DNA of 64,000 bases from Metapseudomonas otitidis (GCF_900111835.1 NZ_FOJP01000021.1:35856-99855); one strand, 5' to 3'; shown: positions 15,988 to 28,677, counted from the first letter of the stretch. Translations and numbers: made by a program. Notes: generated by a model from the letters alone, not told the origin.

Positions 15988-17277
15988 ATGTCCCGTTCCG
16001 AAACCCTGTTCGCCAACGCCCAGAAACACATCCCCGGCGGCGTCAACTCGCCGGTCCGCGCCTTCCGGAGCGTCGGCGGCACGCCGCTGTTCTTCAAGCA
16101 CGCGGAAGGCGCCTACGTGACGGACGAGGACGACAAGCGCTACGTGGACTACGTCGGCTCCTGGGGCCCTATGATCCTCGGCCACGGCCACCCGGACGTG
16201 CTCGACGCGGTGCGCAACCAGCTGCAGCACGGCCTCTCCTACGGCGCACCCACCGCCATGGAAACCGAGATGGCCGACCTGGTCTGCTCCCTGGTGCCGT
16301 CCATGGAGATGGTGCGCATGGTCAGTTCCGGCACCGAGGCGACCATGAGCGCCATCCGCCTGGCCCGCGGCTTCACCGGTCGCGACGCGATCATCAAGTT
16401 CGAAGGCTGCTACCACGGTCACTCCGACAGCCTGTTGGTCAAGGCCGGCTCAGGCCTGCTGACCCAGGGCGTGCCCAGCTCGGCCGGCGTGCCGGCGGAC
16501 TTCGCCAAGCACACCCTGACCCTGCCCTTCAACGACATCGGCGCGGTGGAGAAGACCCTCGGTGAAGTCGGCCAGAGCGTGGCCTGCATCATCGTCGAGC
16601 CGGTCGCCGGCAACATGAACTGCGTACCGCCGGCGCCCGGCTTCCTCGAAGGCCTGCGCCGCCTGTGCGACCAGCACGGCGTGGTGCTGATCTTCGACGA
16701 AGTGATGACCGGCTTCCGCGTCGCCCTGGGTGGCGCACAGGCCCACTACGGCGTGACCCCGGACCTCTCCACCTTCGGCAAGATCGTCGGCGGCGGCATG
16801 CCGGTGGGCTGCTTCGGCGGCAAGCGCGAGATCATGTCCTGCATCGCCCCGCTGGGCCCGGTCTACCAGGCCGGCACCCTGTCCGGTAACCCGCTGGCCA
16901 TGGCCGCCGGCCTGACCACCCTGAAGCTGATCAGCCGCCCGGGCTTCCACGCCGAGCTGACCGACTACACCACCCGCATGCTCGATGGCCTGCAGCAGCG
17001 CGCCGACGCCGCCGGCATTCCCTTCGTGACCACCCAGGCGGGCGGCATGTTCGGCCTGTACTTCAGCGGCGCCGACGACATCGTCACCTTCGACGATGTG
17101 ATGGCCAGCGACGTCGAGCGCTTCAAGCGCTTCTTCCACCTGATGCTGGACGGCGGCGTCTACCTCGCCCCCAGCGCCTTCGAGGCCGGCTTCACCTCCA
17201 TCGCCCACGGCGACAAGGAACTGGCCATCACCCTGGACGCCGCCGAACGCGCCTTCGCCGAGCTGAAAAAGGGCTGA
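15988..17277 (+). CDS. hemL: Glutamate-1-semialdehyde 2,1-aminomutase HemL
   Basis: HemL converts glutamate-1-semialdehyde to 5-aminolevulinate, the first committed tetrapyrrole precursor in this lineage. The 429-residue PLP enzyme has [20 protein letters not shown] near the start, [17 protein letters not shown] (phosphate binding), [12 protein letters not shown] and the PLP lysine Lys265 in [12 protein letters not shown]. Length fits the family (about 427). The ATG at 15988 is used; the open frame upstream overlaps thiE in another frame. A long hairpin follows at 17296-17334. Confidence 0.97.
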   Translation: MSRSETLFANAQKHIPGGVNSPVRAFRSVGGTPLFFKHAEGAYVTDEDDKRYVDYVGSWGPMILGHGHPDVLDAVRNQLQHGLSYGAPTAMETEMADLVCSLVPSMEMVRMVSSGTEATMSAIRLARGFTGRDAIIKFEGCYHGHSDSLLVKAGSGLLTQGVPSSAGVPADFAKHTLTLPFNDIGAVEKTLGEVGQSVACIIVEPVAGNMNCVPPAPGFLEGLRRLCDQHGVVLIFDEVMTGFRVALGGAQAHYGVTPDLSTFGKIVGGGMPVGCFGGKREIMSCIAPLGPVYQAGTLSGNPLAMAAGLTTLKLISRPGFHAELTDYTTRMLDGLQQRADAAGIPFVTTQAGGMFGLYFSGADDIVTFDDVMASDVERFKRFFHLMLDGGVYLAPSAFEAGFTSIAHGDKELAITLDAAERAFAELKKG

Positions 17278-17295
17278 TCCGTTACGCCATCCCTA

Positions 17296-17334
17296 CACCC
17301 GGGCGTGCAGGCCACCGGCCTTGCCGCCCGGGTG
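17296..17334 (+). terminator. Long hairpin after hemL
   Basis: CACCCGGGCG (17296-17305) pairs perfectly with CGCCCGGGTG (17325-17334), and the bases between (GCAGGCC/GGCCTTGC) nearly extend the stem. It lies 18 bases after the hemL stop. There is no T-tract, so it may be a 3'-end stabiliser or a repeat element rather than a true terminator. Confidence 0.5.
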
Positions 17335-17355
17335 CGGGAAAAGCGTGCAAAGACT

Positions 17356-17385
17356 TTGTAAGTAGCGCCCTGCTTATTTCATAAT
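17356..17385 (+). promoter_or_regulatory. Candidate promoter of the Sel1 gene
   Basis: TTGTAA at 17356-17361 and CATAAT at 17380-17385 are 18 bases apart in a locally AT-rich stretch between hemL and the Sel1-repeat gene. The expected start is near 17392, about 60 bases before the ATG. Confidence 0.4.
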
Positions 17386-17451
17386 GTGACGGTCGGCGCG
17401 TTTCGCCGACCGGGCGGGAGCCCGCTCTGCTTTCCGAGGCGCTGTGATCTG

Positions 17452-18000
17452 ATGAACCGCACCGGCCGCATCCTGACATTGGGCAGCCTGTTGCTCCTTT
17501 CTCCCCTGCTGGCCGAAGCCGGCGGCAACTCGCTGCTGATCCCGGCGTCCGGCCGCTGCAACCTCAACACACGCCCCGAAGACCTCCAGGAAGCCCTCTC
17601 CAACTGCCAGCAGGCTGCCAAGGCCGGCGACACCGGTGCGCAATACGAGCTGGGCGAGTTCTACTACGACGGCAAGCGCGCCCCGCGCGACCTGCAGCAA
17701 GCCCTCAACTGGTTCGAGCAGGCCTCGCTGAAAGGCAACGCCCAGGCGCAATTCCGCCTGGGCAACATGTTCTTCCGGGGTGAAGGCGTGCCGGCCAGCA
17801 ACGTACAGGCCTACATCGTGCTGAAGATGGCGGCGGTGAACGGCTCGGACGAGGCGATGGACTCGGCGGACGTGGTGGCCGGGCAGATGCGCGCCGACGA
17901 GCTGGAGATCGCCACCCAGGTGCTGGGGCAGATCTTCCGCAACTACCTCATCGAACTGCAGACCGCCGACGGCGGATCGCCCTTCGCCCCCCTGCCCTGA
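17452..18000 (+). CDS. Periplasmic Sel1-repeat protein
   Basis: A 182-residue protein with a signal peptide (MNRTGRILTLGSLLLLSPLLAEA, cut near AEA-GG) and two or three Sel1-like/TPR helical repeats: AAKAGDTGAQYELGEFYYDG, LNWFEQASLKGNAQAQFRLG and MFFRGEGVPASNVQAYIVLK. Such repeats mediate protein contacts, often in the envelope. The partner is unknown. I chose the ATG at 17452, since upstream in-frame codons would put a basic, Cys-containing segment before the signal. A counterpart lies at the same place after hemL in P. aeruginosa as I recall. It converges on the DUF1820 gene. Confidence 0.85.
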   Translation: MNRTGRILTLGSLLLLSPLLAEAGGNSLLIPASGRCNLNTRPEDLQEALSNCQQAAKAGDTGAQYELGEFYYDGKRAPRDLQQALNWFEQASLKGNAQAQFRLGNMFFRGEGVPASNVQAYIVLKMAAVNGSDEAMDSADVVAGQMRADELEIATQVLGQIFRNYLIELQTADGGSPFAPLP

Positions 18001-18012
18001 ATACCTCGCCGC

Positions 18013-18345
18013 CTAGCTGCGTTTGTCCGGCATGGGCGGCATGGGGAACGGCATGACGTTGCCCGTGCCCTTGGCCTCGCTGATCTTCGCCGTGCCCAGG
18101 CGCTCCACCTCGTCGATGCGGATGATCGCGTGCATCGGCACGAAGCTGCGCACCACGCCCTCGAACTGCGCCTTGAGCTTCTCCTCGCTGGGGTCCACCA
18201 CCAGTTGGTTGCGCTCGCCGAAGACCAGCTCCTCGATCTCCAGGAATCCCCACAGCTCGCTCTGGAAGATCTGCCGGGCGTAGATCTCGTAGACCTGGCC
18301 CTGGTTGAGGAAGATCACCTTGAAGATCGGTTCGTGCTTGCTCAT
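18013..18345 (-). CDS. DUF1820 family protein
   Basis: A 110-residue soluble protein of unknown function. It begins MSKHEPIFKVIFLNQGQVYE and contains YARQIFQSELWGFLEIEELV and VDPSEEKLKAQFEGV, which I recognise as the DUF1820 family of gammaproteobacteria. The last 20 residues are low-complexity, rich in Met and Pro (MPFPMPPMPDKRS). I use the ATG at 18345; an ORF extension of 21 codons exists but is not conserved. It is transcribed away from miaB and shares a 128-base intergenic region with it. Confidence 0.8.
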   Translation of the reverse strand: MSKHEPIFKVIFLNQGQVYEIYARQIFQSELWGFLEIEELVFGERNQLVVDPSEEKLKAQFEGVVRSFVPMHAIIRIDEVERLGTAKISEAKGTGNVMPFPMPPMPDKRS

Positions 18346-18433
18346 GTAAAGGTCGGTACGGCAGGAAAATGGGGGCGCGAAGCATAGCACGGCGACCGGT
18401 CGCACCACCCTAGGAACGCGGGCAGGCCGCGAC

Positions 18434-18439
18434 TATAAT
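18434..18439 (+). promoter_or_regulatory. Perfect -10 box of miaB
   Basis: TATAAT lies 34 bases before the miaB ATG in GC-rich surroundings. No good -35 hexamer is found at the right distance, so the promoter may need an activator, or the match may be chance. Confidence 0.4.
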
Positions 18440-18473
18440 GCGCGGTTCTTCGAACCACCCGACCCTGACCTGC

Positions 18474-19814
18474 ATGGCCAAGAAGCTCTATATCGAAACC
18501 CACGGCTGCCAGATGAACGAGTACGACTCCTCGCGCATGGCCGACCTGCTGGGCGAACACCAGGCGCTGGAAATGACCGAACGTGCCGAGGAGGCCGACG
18601 TCATCCTGCTCAACACCTGCTCTATCCGCGAGAAGGCGCAGGAGAAGGTGTTCTCGCAACTCGGTCGCTGGCGGGAGCTGAAACGCCAGAACCCCGAGCT
18701 GGTGATCGGCGTCGGTGGCTGCGTGGCCAGCCAGGAAGGCGCCGCCATCCGTGAGCGCGCGCCCTACGTCGACGTGGTCTTCGGCCCGCAGACCCTGCAC
18801 CGCCTGCCGGAGATGATCGACGCCGCGCGCACCACCCGCGCGCCCCAGGTGGACATCAGCTTCCCCGAGATCGAGAAGTTCGACCGCCTGCCCGAGCCCC
18901 GCGTCGACGGCCCCAGCGCCTTCGTCTCGGTGATGGAAGGCTGCAGCAAGTACTGCACCTTCTGCGTGGTGCCCTACACCCGTGGCGAGGAAGTCAGCCG
19001 GCCCTTCGACGACGTGCTGGCCGAGGTGATCCACCTGGCCGAGAACGGCGTGCGCGAGGCCACCCTGCTGGGCCAGAACGTCAACGGCTACCGCGGCCAG
19101 ACCCACGACGGGCGCATCGCCGACTTCGCCGAGCTGATCCGCGTGGTGGCCGCCGTCGACGGCATCGACCGCATCCGCTACACCACCTCCCACCCCCTGG
19201 AGTTCTCCGACGCGCTGATCCAGGCCCACGCCGAAGTGCCGGAGCTGGTGAAGTTCGTCCACCTGCCGGTGCAGGCCGGTTCGGACCGCATCCTCGCGGC
19301 GATGAAGCGCAACCACACCGCGCTGGAATACAAGTCGCGCATCCGCAAGCTCAAGGCAGCGGTACCGGACATCTGCATCAGCTCCGACTTCATCGTCGGT
19401 TTCCCCGGCGAGACCGACAAGGACTTCGAGGCCACCATGAAGCTGGTGGAAGACGTCGGCTTCGACTTCTCCTTCTCCTTCGTCTACAGCTCGCGCCCCG
19501 GCACCCCGGCCGCCGACCTGCCCGACGACACCCCGGAAGAAGTGAAGAAGCAGCGCCTGCAGATCCTCCAGGCCCGCATCCACCAGCAGGGTTTCGAGAA
19601 CAGCCGCCGCATGGTCGGCACCGTCCAGCGCATCCTGGTGAGCGACTTCTCCAAGAAGGACCCGGGCATGCTCCAGGGCCGCACCGAGAACAACCGCATC
19701 GTCAACTTCCGCAGCGCCAACCCGCGCCTGATCGGCCAGTTCGTCGACGTGCACATCGACGACGCCCTGCCCCACTCCCTGCGCGGCACGCTGATCGAGG
19801 ACACCCTGCACTGA
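18474..19814 (+). CDS. miaB: tRNA-2-methylthio-N6-dimethylallyladenosine synthase MiaB
   Basis: MiaB adds the 2-methylthio group to i6A37 of tRNAs reading UNN codons, using two [4Fe-4S] clusters and SAM. The 446-residue protein has the N-terminal UPF0004 domain ([41 protein letters not shown]; three cluster cysteines), the radical-SAM motif with Cys157, Cys161 and Cys164 in [17 protein letters not shown], and a C-terminal TRAM domain from about 375. The start [12 protein letters not shown] is typical; twelve upstream codons are ignored. It heads the miaB-ybeZ-ybeY-corC-lnt series, though a hairpin follows it. Confidence 0.97.
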   Translation: MAKKLYIETHGCQMNEYDSSRMADLLGEHQALEMTERAEEADVILLNTCSIREKAQEKVFSQLGRWRELKRQNPELVIGVGGCVASQEGAAIRERAPYVDVVFGPQTLHRLPEMIDAARTTRAPQVDISFPEIEKFDRLPEPRVDGPSAFVSVMEGCSKYCTFCVVPYTRGEEVSRPFDDVLAEVIHLAENGVREATLLGQNVNGYRGQTHDGRIADFAELIRVVAAVDGIDRIRYTTSHPLEFSDALIQAHAEVPELVKFVHLPVQAGSDRILAAMKRNHTALEYKSRIRKLKAAVPDICISSDFIVGFPGETDKDFEATMKLVEDVGFDFSFSFVYSSRPGTPAADLPDDTPEEVKKQRLQILQARIHQQGFENSRRMVGTVQRILVSDFSKKDPGMLQGRTENNRIVNFRSANPRLIGQFVDVHIDDALPHSLRGTLIEDTLH

Positions 19815-19820
19815 AATCCC

Positions 19821-19848
19821 GGTGCCCGTGCTTCCGCAGCCGGGCACC
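19821..19848 (+). terminator. Hairpin between miaB and ybeZ
   Basis: GGTGCCCG (19821-19828) pairs with CGGGCACC (19841-19848) across a 12-base loop, followed by TGGGTTT. It may partly stop transcription between miaB and the PhoH-like gene. A TATGCT box right after it (19855-19860) could be a new -10. Confidence 0.45.
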
Positions 19849-19901
19849 TGGGTTTATGCTCCATCTCCTGACCTGCCAACGGCGACCAAGAACCCACGAC
19901 A

Positions 19902-20921
19902 TTGAACGCACCCCTGGATTTGCACCGTTTCACCCTGGAGCCCTTCGAAGCACGTCGATTCGCCAACCTCTGTGGCCAGTTCGACGAACACCTGCGGCTG
20001 ATCGAACAGCGCATGGCCATCGAGATCCGCAACCGCGGCAACCAGTTCGAGCTGGTGGGCGACCCCCAGCGCACCCAGGCCACCGAGCACCTGCTGCGCC
20101 GCCTCTACCGTGAGACCGAAGCCACCGAGCTGTCCCCGGACATGGTCCACCTGTTCCTCCGGGAAACCGGCATGGACGAGCTGGCCAACCCCAAGATGGA
20201 AGCCAGTGTCGCCCTGCGCACCCGCAAGGGCATGATCCGTCCGCGCGGCATCAACCAGCAGCGCTATGTGAAGTCCATCCTCGACCACGACATCAACTTC
20301 GGCATCGGCCCGGCCGGCACCGGCAAGACCTACCTGGCCGTCGCCTGCGCCGTGGACGCCCTGGAGCGCGAGCAGGTGCGCCGCATCCTGCTGGTACGCC
20401 CGGCGGTGGAAGCCGGCGAGAAGCTGGGCTTCCTCCCCGGCGACCTGACCCAGAAGATCGACCCCTACCTGCGCCCGCTCTACGACGCCCTCTACGAGAT
20501 GCTCGGCTTCGAGCAGGTGGCCAAGCTGATCGAAAAGCAGGTGATCGAGGTCGCCCCGCTGGCCTACATGCGTGGGCGCACCCTTAACAACAGCTTCATC
20601 ATTCTCGACGAGAGTCAGAACACCACCGTCGAGCAGATGAAGATGTTCCTGACCCGTATCGGCTTCGGCTCCACGGCCGTCATCACCGGCGACATCACCC
20701 AGGTCGACCTGCCCCGGGGCACCCGCTCCGGCCTGGCCCACGTGATCGACGTGCTGCGTGACGTGCCCGGCATCGCCTTCACCCACTTCAAGTCCCACGA
20801 CGTGGTCCGCCACCCACTGGTGCAGCGCATCGTCGAAGCCTACGACCGCTACGACAACCGCGCCCAGGCCAAGCCGCGTCCTGCCGACAACGATCCGGGT
20901 GCGGTCAATCCCGATGCTTGA
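19902..20921 (+). CDS. ybeZ: PhoH-like ATPase YbeZ
   Basis: A cytoplasmic P-loop ATPase of the PhoH family that works with YbeY in rRNA and RNA metabolism. The 339-residue protein has Walker [20 protein letters not shown] (about residues 131-149) and Walker [20 protein letters not shown], then [13 protein letters not shown]. An N-terminal KH-like region precedes. The start appears to be TTG at 19902 ([20 protein letters not shown]), giving the family N-terminus; no ATG or GTG fits as well. Its stop lies inside the ybeY start region (8-base overlap), so the two are coupled. Confidence 0.93.
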   Translation: MNAPLDLHRFTLEPFEARRFANLCGQFDEHLRLIEQRMAIEIRNRGNQFELVGDPQRTQATEHLLRRLYRETEATELSPDMVHLFLRETGMDELANPKMEASVALRTRKGMIRPRGINQQRYVKSILDHDINFGIGPAGTGKTYLAVACAVDALEREQVRRILLVRPAVEAGEKLGFLPGDLTQKIDPYLRPLYDALYEMLGFEQVAKLIEKQVIEVAPLAYMRGRTLNNSFIILDESQNTTVEQMKMFLTRIGFGSTAVITGDITQVDLPRGTRSGLAHVIDVLRDVPGIAFTHFKSHDVVRHPLVQRIVEAYDRYDNRAQAKPRPADNDPGAVNPDA

Positions 20922-21372
20922 ACTCGACCTGCAACTGGCCAGCGAGGCCAGTGACCTGCCCGGCGAAGCCGACTTCCGCCGCTGGTGCACCCTGGCCCTG
21001 CGCCAGCGCCAGGGCGACTCGGAGCTGACCATCCGCCTAGTGGACGAGCCTGAGGGCCGCGAACTGAACCGCACCTGGCGGCACAAGGACTACGCCACCA
21101 ACGTGCTGTCCTTCCCCGCCGACGTGCCCGAGGAGTTCCTCGACATCCCGCTGCTGGGCGACCTGGTGATCTGCGCCCCGGTGGTGGCCCGCGAGGCCGC
21201 CGAGCAGGGCAAGGCCCTCGACGCCCACTGGGCGCACCTGGTGATTCACGGCTGCCTGCACCTCCTGGGTTACGACCACATCGAGGACGAGGAAGCCGAA
21301 GAAATGGAAGCGCTGGAACGGGAACTGCTGGCCGAACTCGGCCACCCCGACCCGTACCGCGACGACGAGTGA
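20914..21372 (+). CDS. ybeY: Endoribonuclease / 16S rRNA maturation factor YbeY
   Basis: YbeY is a zinc-dependent RNase involved in 16S rRNA 3'-end maturation and ribosome quality control. The 152-residue protein has the signature [20 protein letters not shown] (H-x3-H-x5-H zinc motif) at about residues 109-128 and [14 protein letters not shown] upstream. Length is normal. The ATG at 20914 overlaps ybeZ by 8 bases. It is followed after 19 bases by corC. Confidence 0.96.
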   Translation: MLELDLQLASEASDLPGEADFRRWCTLALRQRQGDSELTIRLVDEPEGRELNRTWRHKDYATNVLSFPADVPEEFLDIPLLGDLVICAPVVAREAAEQGKALDAHWAHLVIHGCLHLLGYDHIEDEEAEEMEALERELLAELGHPDPYRDDE

Positions 21373-21391
21373 GAACCCCGAGCAAGGACAT

Positions 21392-22231
21392 ATGAGCGAA
21401 GATCGATCGAGCAACGGGCACAGGTCCTGGCTGGAAAAGCTGACCCAGGCCTTTGCCCATGAGCCGAAAAGCCGCCAGGAGCTGCTGGAGCTGCTGCGCG
21501 AAGCCCACCAGAACAAACTGCTGGACAGCGAGGCGCTGTCCATCGTCGAGGGCGCCATCCAGGTGGCTGACCTGCAGGTGCGCGACATCATGGTGCCGCG
21601 CTCGCAGATGATCAGCATCAAGGCCACCCAGACACCCCGCGAGTTCCTCCCCGCCATCATCGACGCCGCGCACTCGCGCTACCCGGTGATCGGCGAAGGC
21701 CTGGACGACGTCATGGGCATCCTCCTGGCCAAGGACCTGCTGCCGCTGATCCTCCAGGACCCCGAGCGCCCCTTCAACATCAAGGAGCTGCTGCGCCCGG
21801 CCACCTTCGTGCCCGAGTCCAAGCGCCTCAACGTGCTGCTTCGCGAATTCCGCGCCAACCACAACCACATGGCCGTGGTCATCGACGAATACGGCGGCGT
21901 GGCGGGCCTGGTGACCATCGAGGACGTGCTGGAGCAGATCGTTGGCGACATCGAGGACGAGCACGACGTCGAGGAAGACAGCTACATCAAGCCGCTGCCC
22001 AGCGGCGACTTCATCGTCAAGGCGCTGACCCCGGTGGATGCCTTCAACAGCTTCTTCGAAACCGACTTCTCCGAAGACGAGTTCGACACCATCGGCGGTC
22101 TGGTCATGGGCGCCTTCGGGCACCTGCCCAAGCGCAACGAGACCACCGAGATCGGCGGCTTCCGCTTCCGCGTGCTCAACGCCGACAGCCGCCGCCTGCA
22201 CCTGCTGCGCCTCAGCCCGATCAACCGCTGA
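21392..22231 (+). CDS. corC: CBS-domain protein CorC (YbeX)
   Basis: CorC/YbeX is linked to magnesium-cobalt homeostasis and, with its neighbours, to ribosome and envelope stress. The 279-residue cytosolic protein has two CBS domains at about residues 60-185 (VRDIMVPRSQMISIKAT; HNHMAVVIDEYGGVAGLVTI; EDVLEQIVGDIEDEHD) and a C-terminal CorC_HlyC domain (DTIGGLVMGAFGHLPKRNET, FRFRVLNADSRRLHLLRL). It has no membrane helices, as in the short CorC class. It lies between ybeY and lnt, as in E. coli. Confidence 0.95.
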   Translation: MSEDRSSNGHRSWLEKLTQAFAHEPKSRQELLELLREAHQNKLLDSEALSIVEGAIQVADLQVRDIMVPRSQMISIKATQTPREFLPAIIDAAHSRYPVIGEGLDDVMGILLAKDLLPLILQDPERPFNIKELLRPATFVPESKRLNVLLREFRANHNHMAVVIDEYGGVAGLVTIEDVLEQIVGDIEDEHDVEEDSYIKPLPSGDFIVKALTPVDAFNSFFETDFSEDEFDTIGGLVMGAFGHLPKRNETTEIGGFRFRVLNADSRRLHLLRLSPINR

Positions 22232-22324
22232 CCGCCACCACGCCCGTCGCTTCCCGGCGCGGGCGTGGCCCGGCTAGACTGCGCGGCGTTCCGGGCCCTC
22301 CACTGCCCCGCCCAAGGATTGCGC

Positions 22325-23845
22325 ATGAACTGGATCACCCGCCCCGGCTGGCCGGGCAACCTGCTGGCCCTGGCTGCCGGCGCCCTCACCCCACTGGCCA
22401 TGGCGCCCTTCGACTACTGGCCGCTGTCGCTGCTGTCACTCGCCCTGTTCTACCTCGGCCTGCGCGGGCTCGGCCCCAAGGCCGCCTTCGGCCGGGGCTG
22501 GTGCTACGGCTTCGGCCTGTTCATCGCCGGCACCAGCTGGATCTACGTCAGCATCCATGACTACGGCGGCGCCTCGGCGCCGCTGGCGGCACTGCTCACC
22601 GGCGGCTTCAGCGCCGGCGTGGCCCTATTCTTCGCCATTCCCGCCGCGCTCTGGGCACGCTGGTTCCGCCGCAACGAGGCCCCGCTGGCCGACGCCCTGG
22701 CCTTCGCCGCGCTGTGGCTGGCCCAGGAGGCCTTCCGTGGCTGGTTCCTCACCGGTTTCCCCTGGCTCTACGCCGGCTACAGCCAGCTGGACGGCCCCCT
22801 GGCGGGCCTGGCCCCGCTCGGCGGTGTCTGGCTGGTGTCGTTCGCCCTCGCCCTGAGCGCTGCCCTGCTGGTCAACCTGGTGCGCCTGCGCCGGGCCCCG
22901 GCCTTCCTGGTGGCGGCCCTGGGCCTGCTGGCAGCCCCCTGGATCACCGGGCTGGCCCTCAAGGACCACGCCTGGACCCGACCGCTGGGCGAGAAGCTCG
23001 ACGTGGTCGCCCTGCAGGGCAACGTGGAGCAGAACCTGAAATGGGACCCGGCACAGCTGGAAGCCCAGCTGGCGCTCTACCGCGACATGACCCTGGCGGC
23101 GCGCCGCACCGACCTGATCATCTGGCCGGAAACCGCCGTACCGGTACTGAAGGAACACGCCGAGGGCTTCCTCTCCGTCATGGGCCGCGTCGCCCACGAC
23201 CGCCAGGCCGCGCTGATCACCGGCGTACCGATCCGCCAGGCCAACGAGCGGGGGGAGAAGCGCTACTACAACGGCATCACCGTGGTCGGCGACGGCCAGG
23301 GCACCTACCTCAAGCAGCAACTGGTGCCATTCGGCGAATACGTACCGCTGCAGGATGTGCTGCGCGGGCTGATCGCCTTCTTCGACCTGCCCATGTCCGA
23401 CTTCGCCCGCGGCCCCGCCGACCAGCAACCGCTGCTGGCCAAGGGCTACAGGATCGCGCCGTACATCTGCTACGAAGTGGTCTACCCCGAGTTCGCCGCC
23501 AGGCTTGCCGCCCAGAGCGACCTGCTGCTGACCGTGTCCAACGACACCTGGTTCGGCACCTCCATCGGGCCGCTGCAGCACCTGCAGATGGCGCAGATGC
23601 GGGCGCTGGAGGCCGGGCGCTGGATGATCCGCGCCACCAACAACGGCGTCACCGTGCTGATCGACCCCTTCGGCCGCATCGAAACCGCCATCCCGCAGTT
23701 CGAGAAGGCCTCGCTCTACGGCCAGGTGGAGCCCATGCAGGGCCTCACCCCGTACCTGAAATGGCGCTCCTGGCCGCTGGCCATTCTGTGTGGCCTGCTG
23801 TTCGGCTGGGCCCTGCTGGCCAGCCGCATCGCCAAGACCGTCTGA
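22325..23845 (+). CDS. lnt: Apolipoprotein N-acyltransferase Lnt
   Basis: Lnt adds the third acyl chain to outer-membrane-bound lipoproteins in the inner membrane. The 506-residue protein has about seven N-terminal membrane helices and a nitrilase domain from about 225 to 480. The catalytic triad is visible: Glu269 in IIWPETAVP, Lys330 in TYLKQQLVPFGEYVP, Cys382 in YICYEVVYPE. The final helix is at about 485-503. The ATG at 22325 gives MNWITRPGWPGNLLALAAGA. It ends the miaB-to-lnt series and converges on ydcF. Its products-to-be include lptE, rlpA and other lipoproteins in this window. Confidence 0.97.
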   Translation: MNWITRPGWPGNLLALAAGALTPLAMAPFDYWPLSLLSLALFYLGLRGLGPKAAFGRGWCYGFGLFIAGTSWIYVSIHDYGGASAPLAALLTGGFSAGVALFFAIPAALWARWFRRNEAPLADALAFAALWLAQEAFRGWFLTGFPWLYAGYSQLDGPLAGLAPLGGVWLVSFALALSAALLVNLVRLRRAPAFLVAALGLLAAPWITGLALKDHAWTRPLGEKLDVVALQGNVEQNLKWDPAQLEAQLALYRDMTLAARRTDLIIWPETAVPVLKEHAEGFLSVMGRVAHDRQAALITGVPIRQANERGEKRYYNGITVVGDGQGTYLKQQLVPFGEYVPLQDVLRGLIAFFDLPMSDFARGPADQQPLLAKGYRIAPYICYEVVYPEFAARLAAQSDLLLTVSNDTWFGTSIGPLQHLQMAQMRALEAGRWMIRATNNGVTVLIDPFGRIETAIPQFEKASLYGQVEPMQGLTPYLKWRSWPLAILCGLLFGWALLASRIAKTV

Positions 23846-23851
23846 CCCAGC

Positions 23852-24634
23852 TCACTCGCTGGCAACCGCTCCCGGGCGGTATGCCAGCGGGTAGGCCAAC
23901 AGGCCCAGCGCCTCGTTGAGCAACATCCCGCTGTGCCACACCGCCACCGTCTCCGGCAGCCAACCGCCAAACGGCCGTGAATTGGGCGAGGACAGGAACG
24001 ACGACGGCGCCGTGACCACCTCCAGCCCCGCCTGCTCGAAGCACCAGCGTGCGCGCTGCATGTGGAAGCCCTGGGTCACCAGCACCACTCGCTCGACGCC
24101 CTCGGCCTTGAGGATGCGCGCCGACTCCACGGCGTTCTCCCAGGTGGTTCGGCTCGCCTCTTCCAGCCAGCGCACCGGCACGCCCAGATCACGCTCGAAC
24201 GACTCGGCCATGATCGCCGCCTCGCTGGGCGGCTGGCCGTAGTGGAACCCGCCAGTGACCAACACCGGTAGCTGGGTGGCCTTGGCGATCCGCGCGGCGT
24301 AGCGCATGCGCTCCATGGCCAGCAGGCTGGGCTGGTCGCCGTCCCAGGCGGGGTCATCGCGAACCCGCCCGGCACCCAGCACGACGATGGCCTGGGCGCG
24401 TCCGGGCAGTTCGGCCCAGCGCGCTTCCTGCAAGGGCGGTTCGGTTTCCAGCCAGCCGGCCAGGGTTTCCACCGTCACCGGCAGGCTCATCGTCCACAGG
24501 CCACCGAACCCCATCAGGAAACAGGCGAGCGCCAGGCGGGGGCGACGCGCACGCCACCACCAGGCCAGCAACAGCAGGACCAAAAGGATGCCCGGCGGCA
24601 TCAGCAGTTGTTTGAACAGATAACGAATCGGCAT
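23852..24634 (-). CDS. YdcF/ElyC-like DUF218 envelope protein
   Basis: A 260-residue inner-membrane protein. Two N-terminal hydrophobic helices (about 8-27 and 35-52) are followed by a DUF218 domain: AQAIVVLGAGRVRD, ARIAKATQLPVLVTGG, EEASRTTWENAVESARIL and VVLVTQGFHMQRARWCFEQA, all typical. ElyC/YdcF proteins are linked to lipid-carrier and peptidoglycan homeostasis in E. coli; the reaction is not established. I use the ATG at 24634, which has GGAGG five bases upstream; a GTG two codons earlier is less likely. It is convergent with lnt (6-base gap). Confidence 0.85.
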   Translation of the reverse strand: MPIRYLFKQLLMPPGILLVLLLLAWWWRARRPRLALACFLMGFGGLWTMSLPVTVETLAGWLETEPPLQEARWAELPGRAQAIVVLGAGRVRDDPAWDGDQPSLLAMERMRYAARIAKATQLPVLVTGGFHYGQPPSEAAIMAESFERDLGVPVRWLEEASRTTWENAVESARILKAEGVERVVLVTQGFHMQRARWCFEQAGLEVVTAPSSFLSSPNSRPFGGWLPETVAVWHSGMLLNEALGLLAYPLAYRPGAVASE

Positions 24635-24658
24635 CGGCACCTCCAGGGTGCGCGAAGC

Positions 24659-25111
24659 CTATCGGGGATTGCCAGCGCGGAAAAGCTGGGACCCGCAGGT
24701 ACCGCAGGCCTGGACGCCCTGGCCACGTTGCCAGTTGGCCGGCGCGCCACACAGGGCACAGAGCAGTTGCTGCCGACGCTTGAACAGCGGACGGGCCGCG
24801 CGGGCGGGCGGAGTGCTCTTGGGTGCGCTCTTGGGATTACGCACAGGCTTCGCCGCACGGGTGGGTTGCTGCTCGATGAGGGCGAGTTCCTCGGCTGCCG
24901 CGTGCCAGCCGCGCAACCAGTTGAGGTCCTTGTCGAGATAAGCCCGAATCAACGCCAGCTCGGCGGGGCTCAGCCCCTTGAGCTCCAGCTCGCTCGGGTG
25001 TTCGTTGCGCAGGCGCTCAGCCGTGTCCGCCTCGTCCAGCGCCAGGGCCAGACGATGCAGCAGCCGCTCATAGAGCCCACCCGCCGTTTCTGCTCGCCTC
25101 GTCTCCACCAT
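24659..25111 (-). CDS. Zinc-ribbon protein, YbeL-like (DUF1451)
   Basis: A 150-residue soluble protein. The first two thirds are helical and acidic (AETAGGLYERLLHRLALALDE, LRGWHAAAEELALIEQQ), then a basic Pro/Lys linker, then a C-terminal zinc ribbon with two CxxC pairs, LCALCGAP and ACGTCGS. This fits the YbeL/DUF1451 family, of unknown function. The ATG at 25111 is used because the upstream codons add a Cys-rich tail with no ribosome site. It lies upstream of ydcF on the same strand (24-base gap), so the two may be co-transcribed, and diverges from leuS. Confidence 0.75.
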   Translation of the reverse strand: MVETRRAETAGGLYERLLHRLALALDEADTAERLRNEHPSELELKGLSPAELALIRAYLDKDLNWLRGWHAAAEELALIEQQPTRAAKPVRNPKSAPKSTPPARAARPLFKRRQQLLCALCGAPANWQRGQGVQACGTCGSQLFRAGNPR

Positions 25112-25270
25112 GCAGCACCTCGATACACACTGCAGCGCCCTCATGAAGCAGAAGCTTAGCGGTCACCAGGGCCCCCGCAGGGTGGCCGCGACAAACGGCG
25201 GCGGGGCGCGGCCCGCGCGCAATCAGGGTTTCCCTCTGCCAATGGCGCTCATGTATGCTACTGCGCTTGA

Positions 25271-27964
<2,694 letters not shown>

Positions 27965-27971
27965 CTTCACA

Positions 27972-27994
27972 CCGGGGCTGCCGCGCAGCCCCGG
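27972..27994 (+). terminator. Intercistronic hairpin leuS-lptE
   Basis: CCGGGGCTGC (27972-27981) and GCAGCCCCGG (27985-27994) form a perfect 10-bp stem with a 3-base loop, 7 bases after the leuS stop. No T-tract follows, so it more likely stabilises or processes the leuS-lptE mRNA than ends it. Confidence 0.45.
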
Positions 27995-28019
27995 CGATTC
28001 GCCAAGGGGAAAACCAACG

Positions 28020-28631
28020 ATGAAGAAACGGAATCTGCTGGTCCTGGGCCTGACGCTGACACTCGGCGCCTGCGGCTTCCAGCTGCGCGGCACCGGCGAC
28101 ACCCAGTTCGCCCTCAAGGAAGTGGACGTCACCGCCCGCAACTCCTACGGCGAAACCGTCAAGCAACTGCGCCAGCTGCTCAAGCACAGTCACGTCAAGG
28201 TGCATGCCGGTGCGCCCTACCGCATCGTTCTGACCCGCGAACAGGAAGAAAGCCGTTCCGCCAGCTACAGCGGCAACTCGCGCACCTCCGAATACCAGCT
28301 GAGCAACACCCTGGACTACGAGATCCGTGGCGGCCAGAAAGACCTGCTGCTGCTGCAGGACCGCGTCGACGTACAGCGCTACTACACCCACGACAGCAAC
28401 AACCTGATCGCCTCCGACCAGGAATCCGCGCAACTGCGCCAGGAAATGCGCCGCGACCTGATCCAGCAAGTGGCCATGCGCCTGCAGCTGATCACCCCTG
28501 AGCAGCTGGACACGCTGCAGGCCCAGGCCGAAGCCAAGGCCCAGGCCGAAGCAGAAGCACTGGAAGCCGCCCGTCGCGCGGAAGAAGCGCAGCAGCCGCA
28601 GCAATCCCCGCTGCAACTGCCCATCAAGTAA
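28020..28631 (+). CDS. lptE: LPS-assembly lipoprotein LptE
   Basis: LptE plugs the LptD barrel and helps insert LPS in the outer membrane. The 203-residue precursor has a lipoprotein signal [18 protein letters not shown] with the lipidated Cys18, then [20 protein letters not shown], the usual start of mature LptE. The C-terminal 30 residues are an Ala/Glu/Gln-rich helix ([18 protein letters not shown]), which is variable in this family. It lies in the conserved leuS-lptE-holA order. Confidence 0.95.
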   Translation: MKKRNLLVLGLTLTLGACGFQLRGTGDTQFALKEVDVTARNSYGETVKQLRQLLKHSHVKVHAGAPYRIVLTREQEESRSASYSGNSRTSEYQLSNTLDYEIRGGQKDLLLLQDRVDVQRYYTHDSNNLIASDQESAQLRQEMRRDLIQQVAMRLQLITPEQLDTLQAQAEAKAQAEAEALEAARRAEEAQQPQQSPLQLPIK

Positions 28632-28677
28632 GCGCCCCGCCCGGTTGCGCGATCGCGCCGCCGGGCAGCCCTCCCCC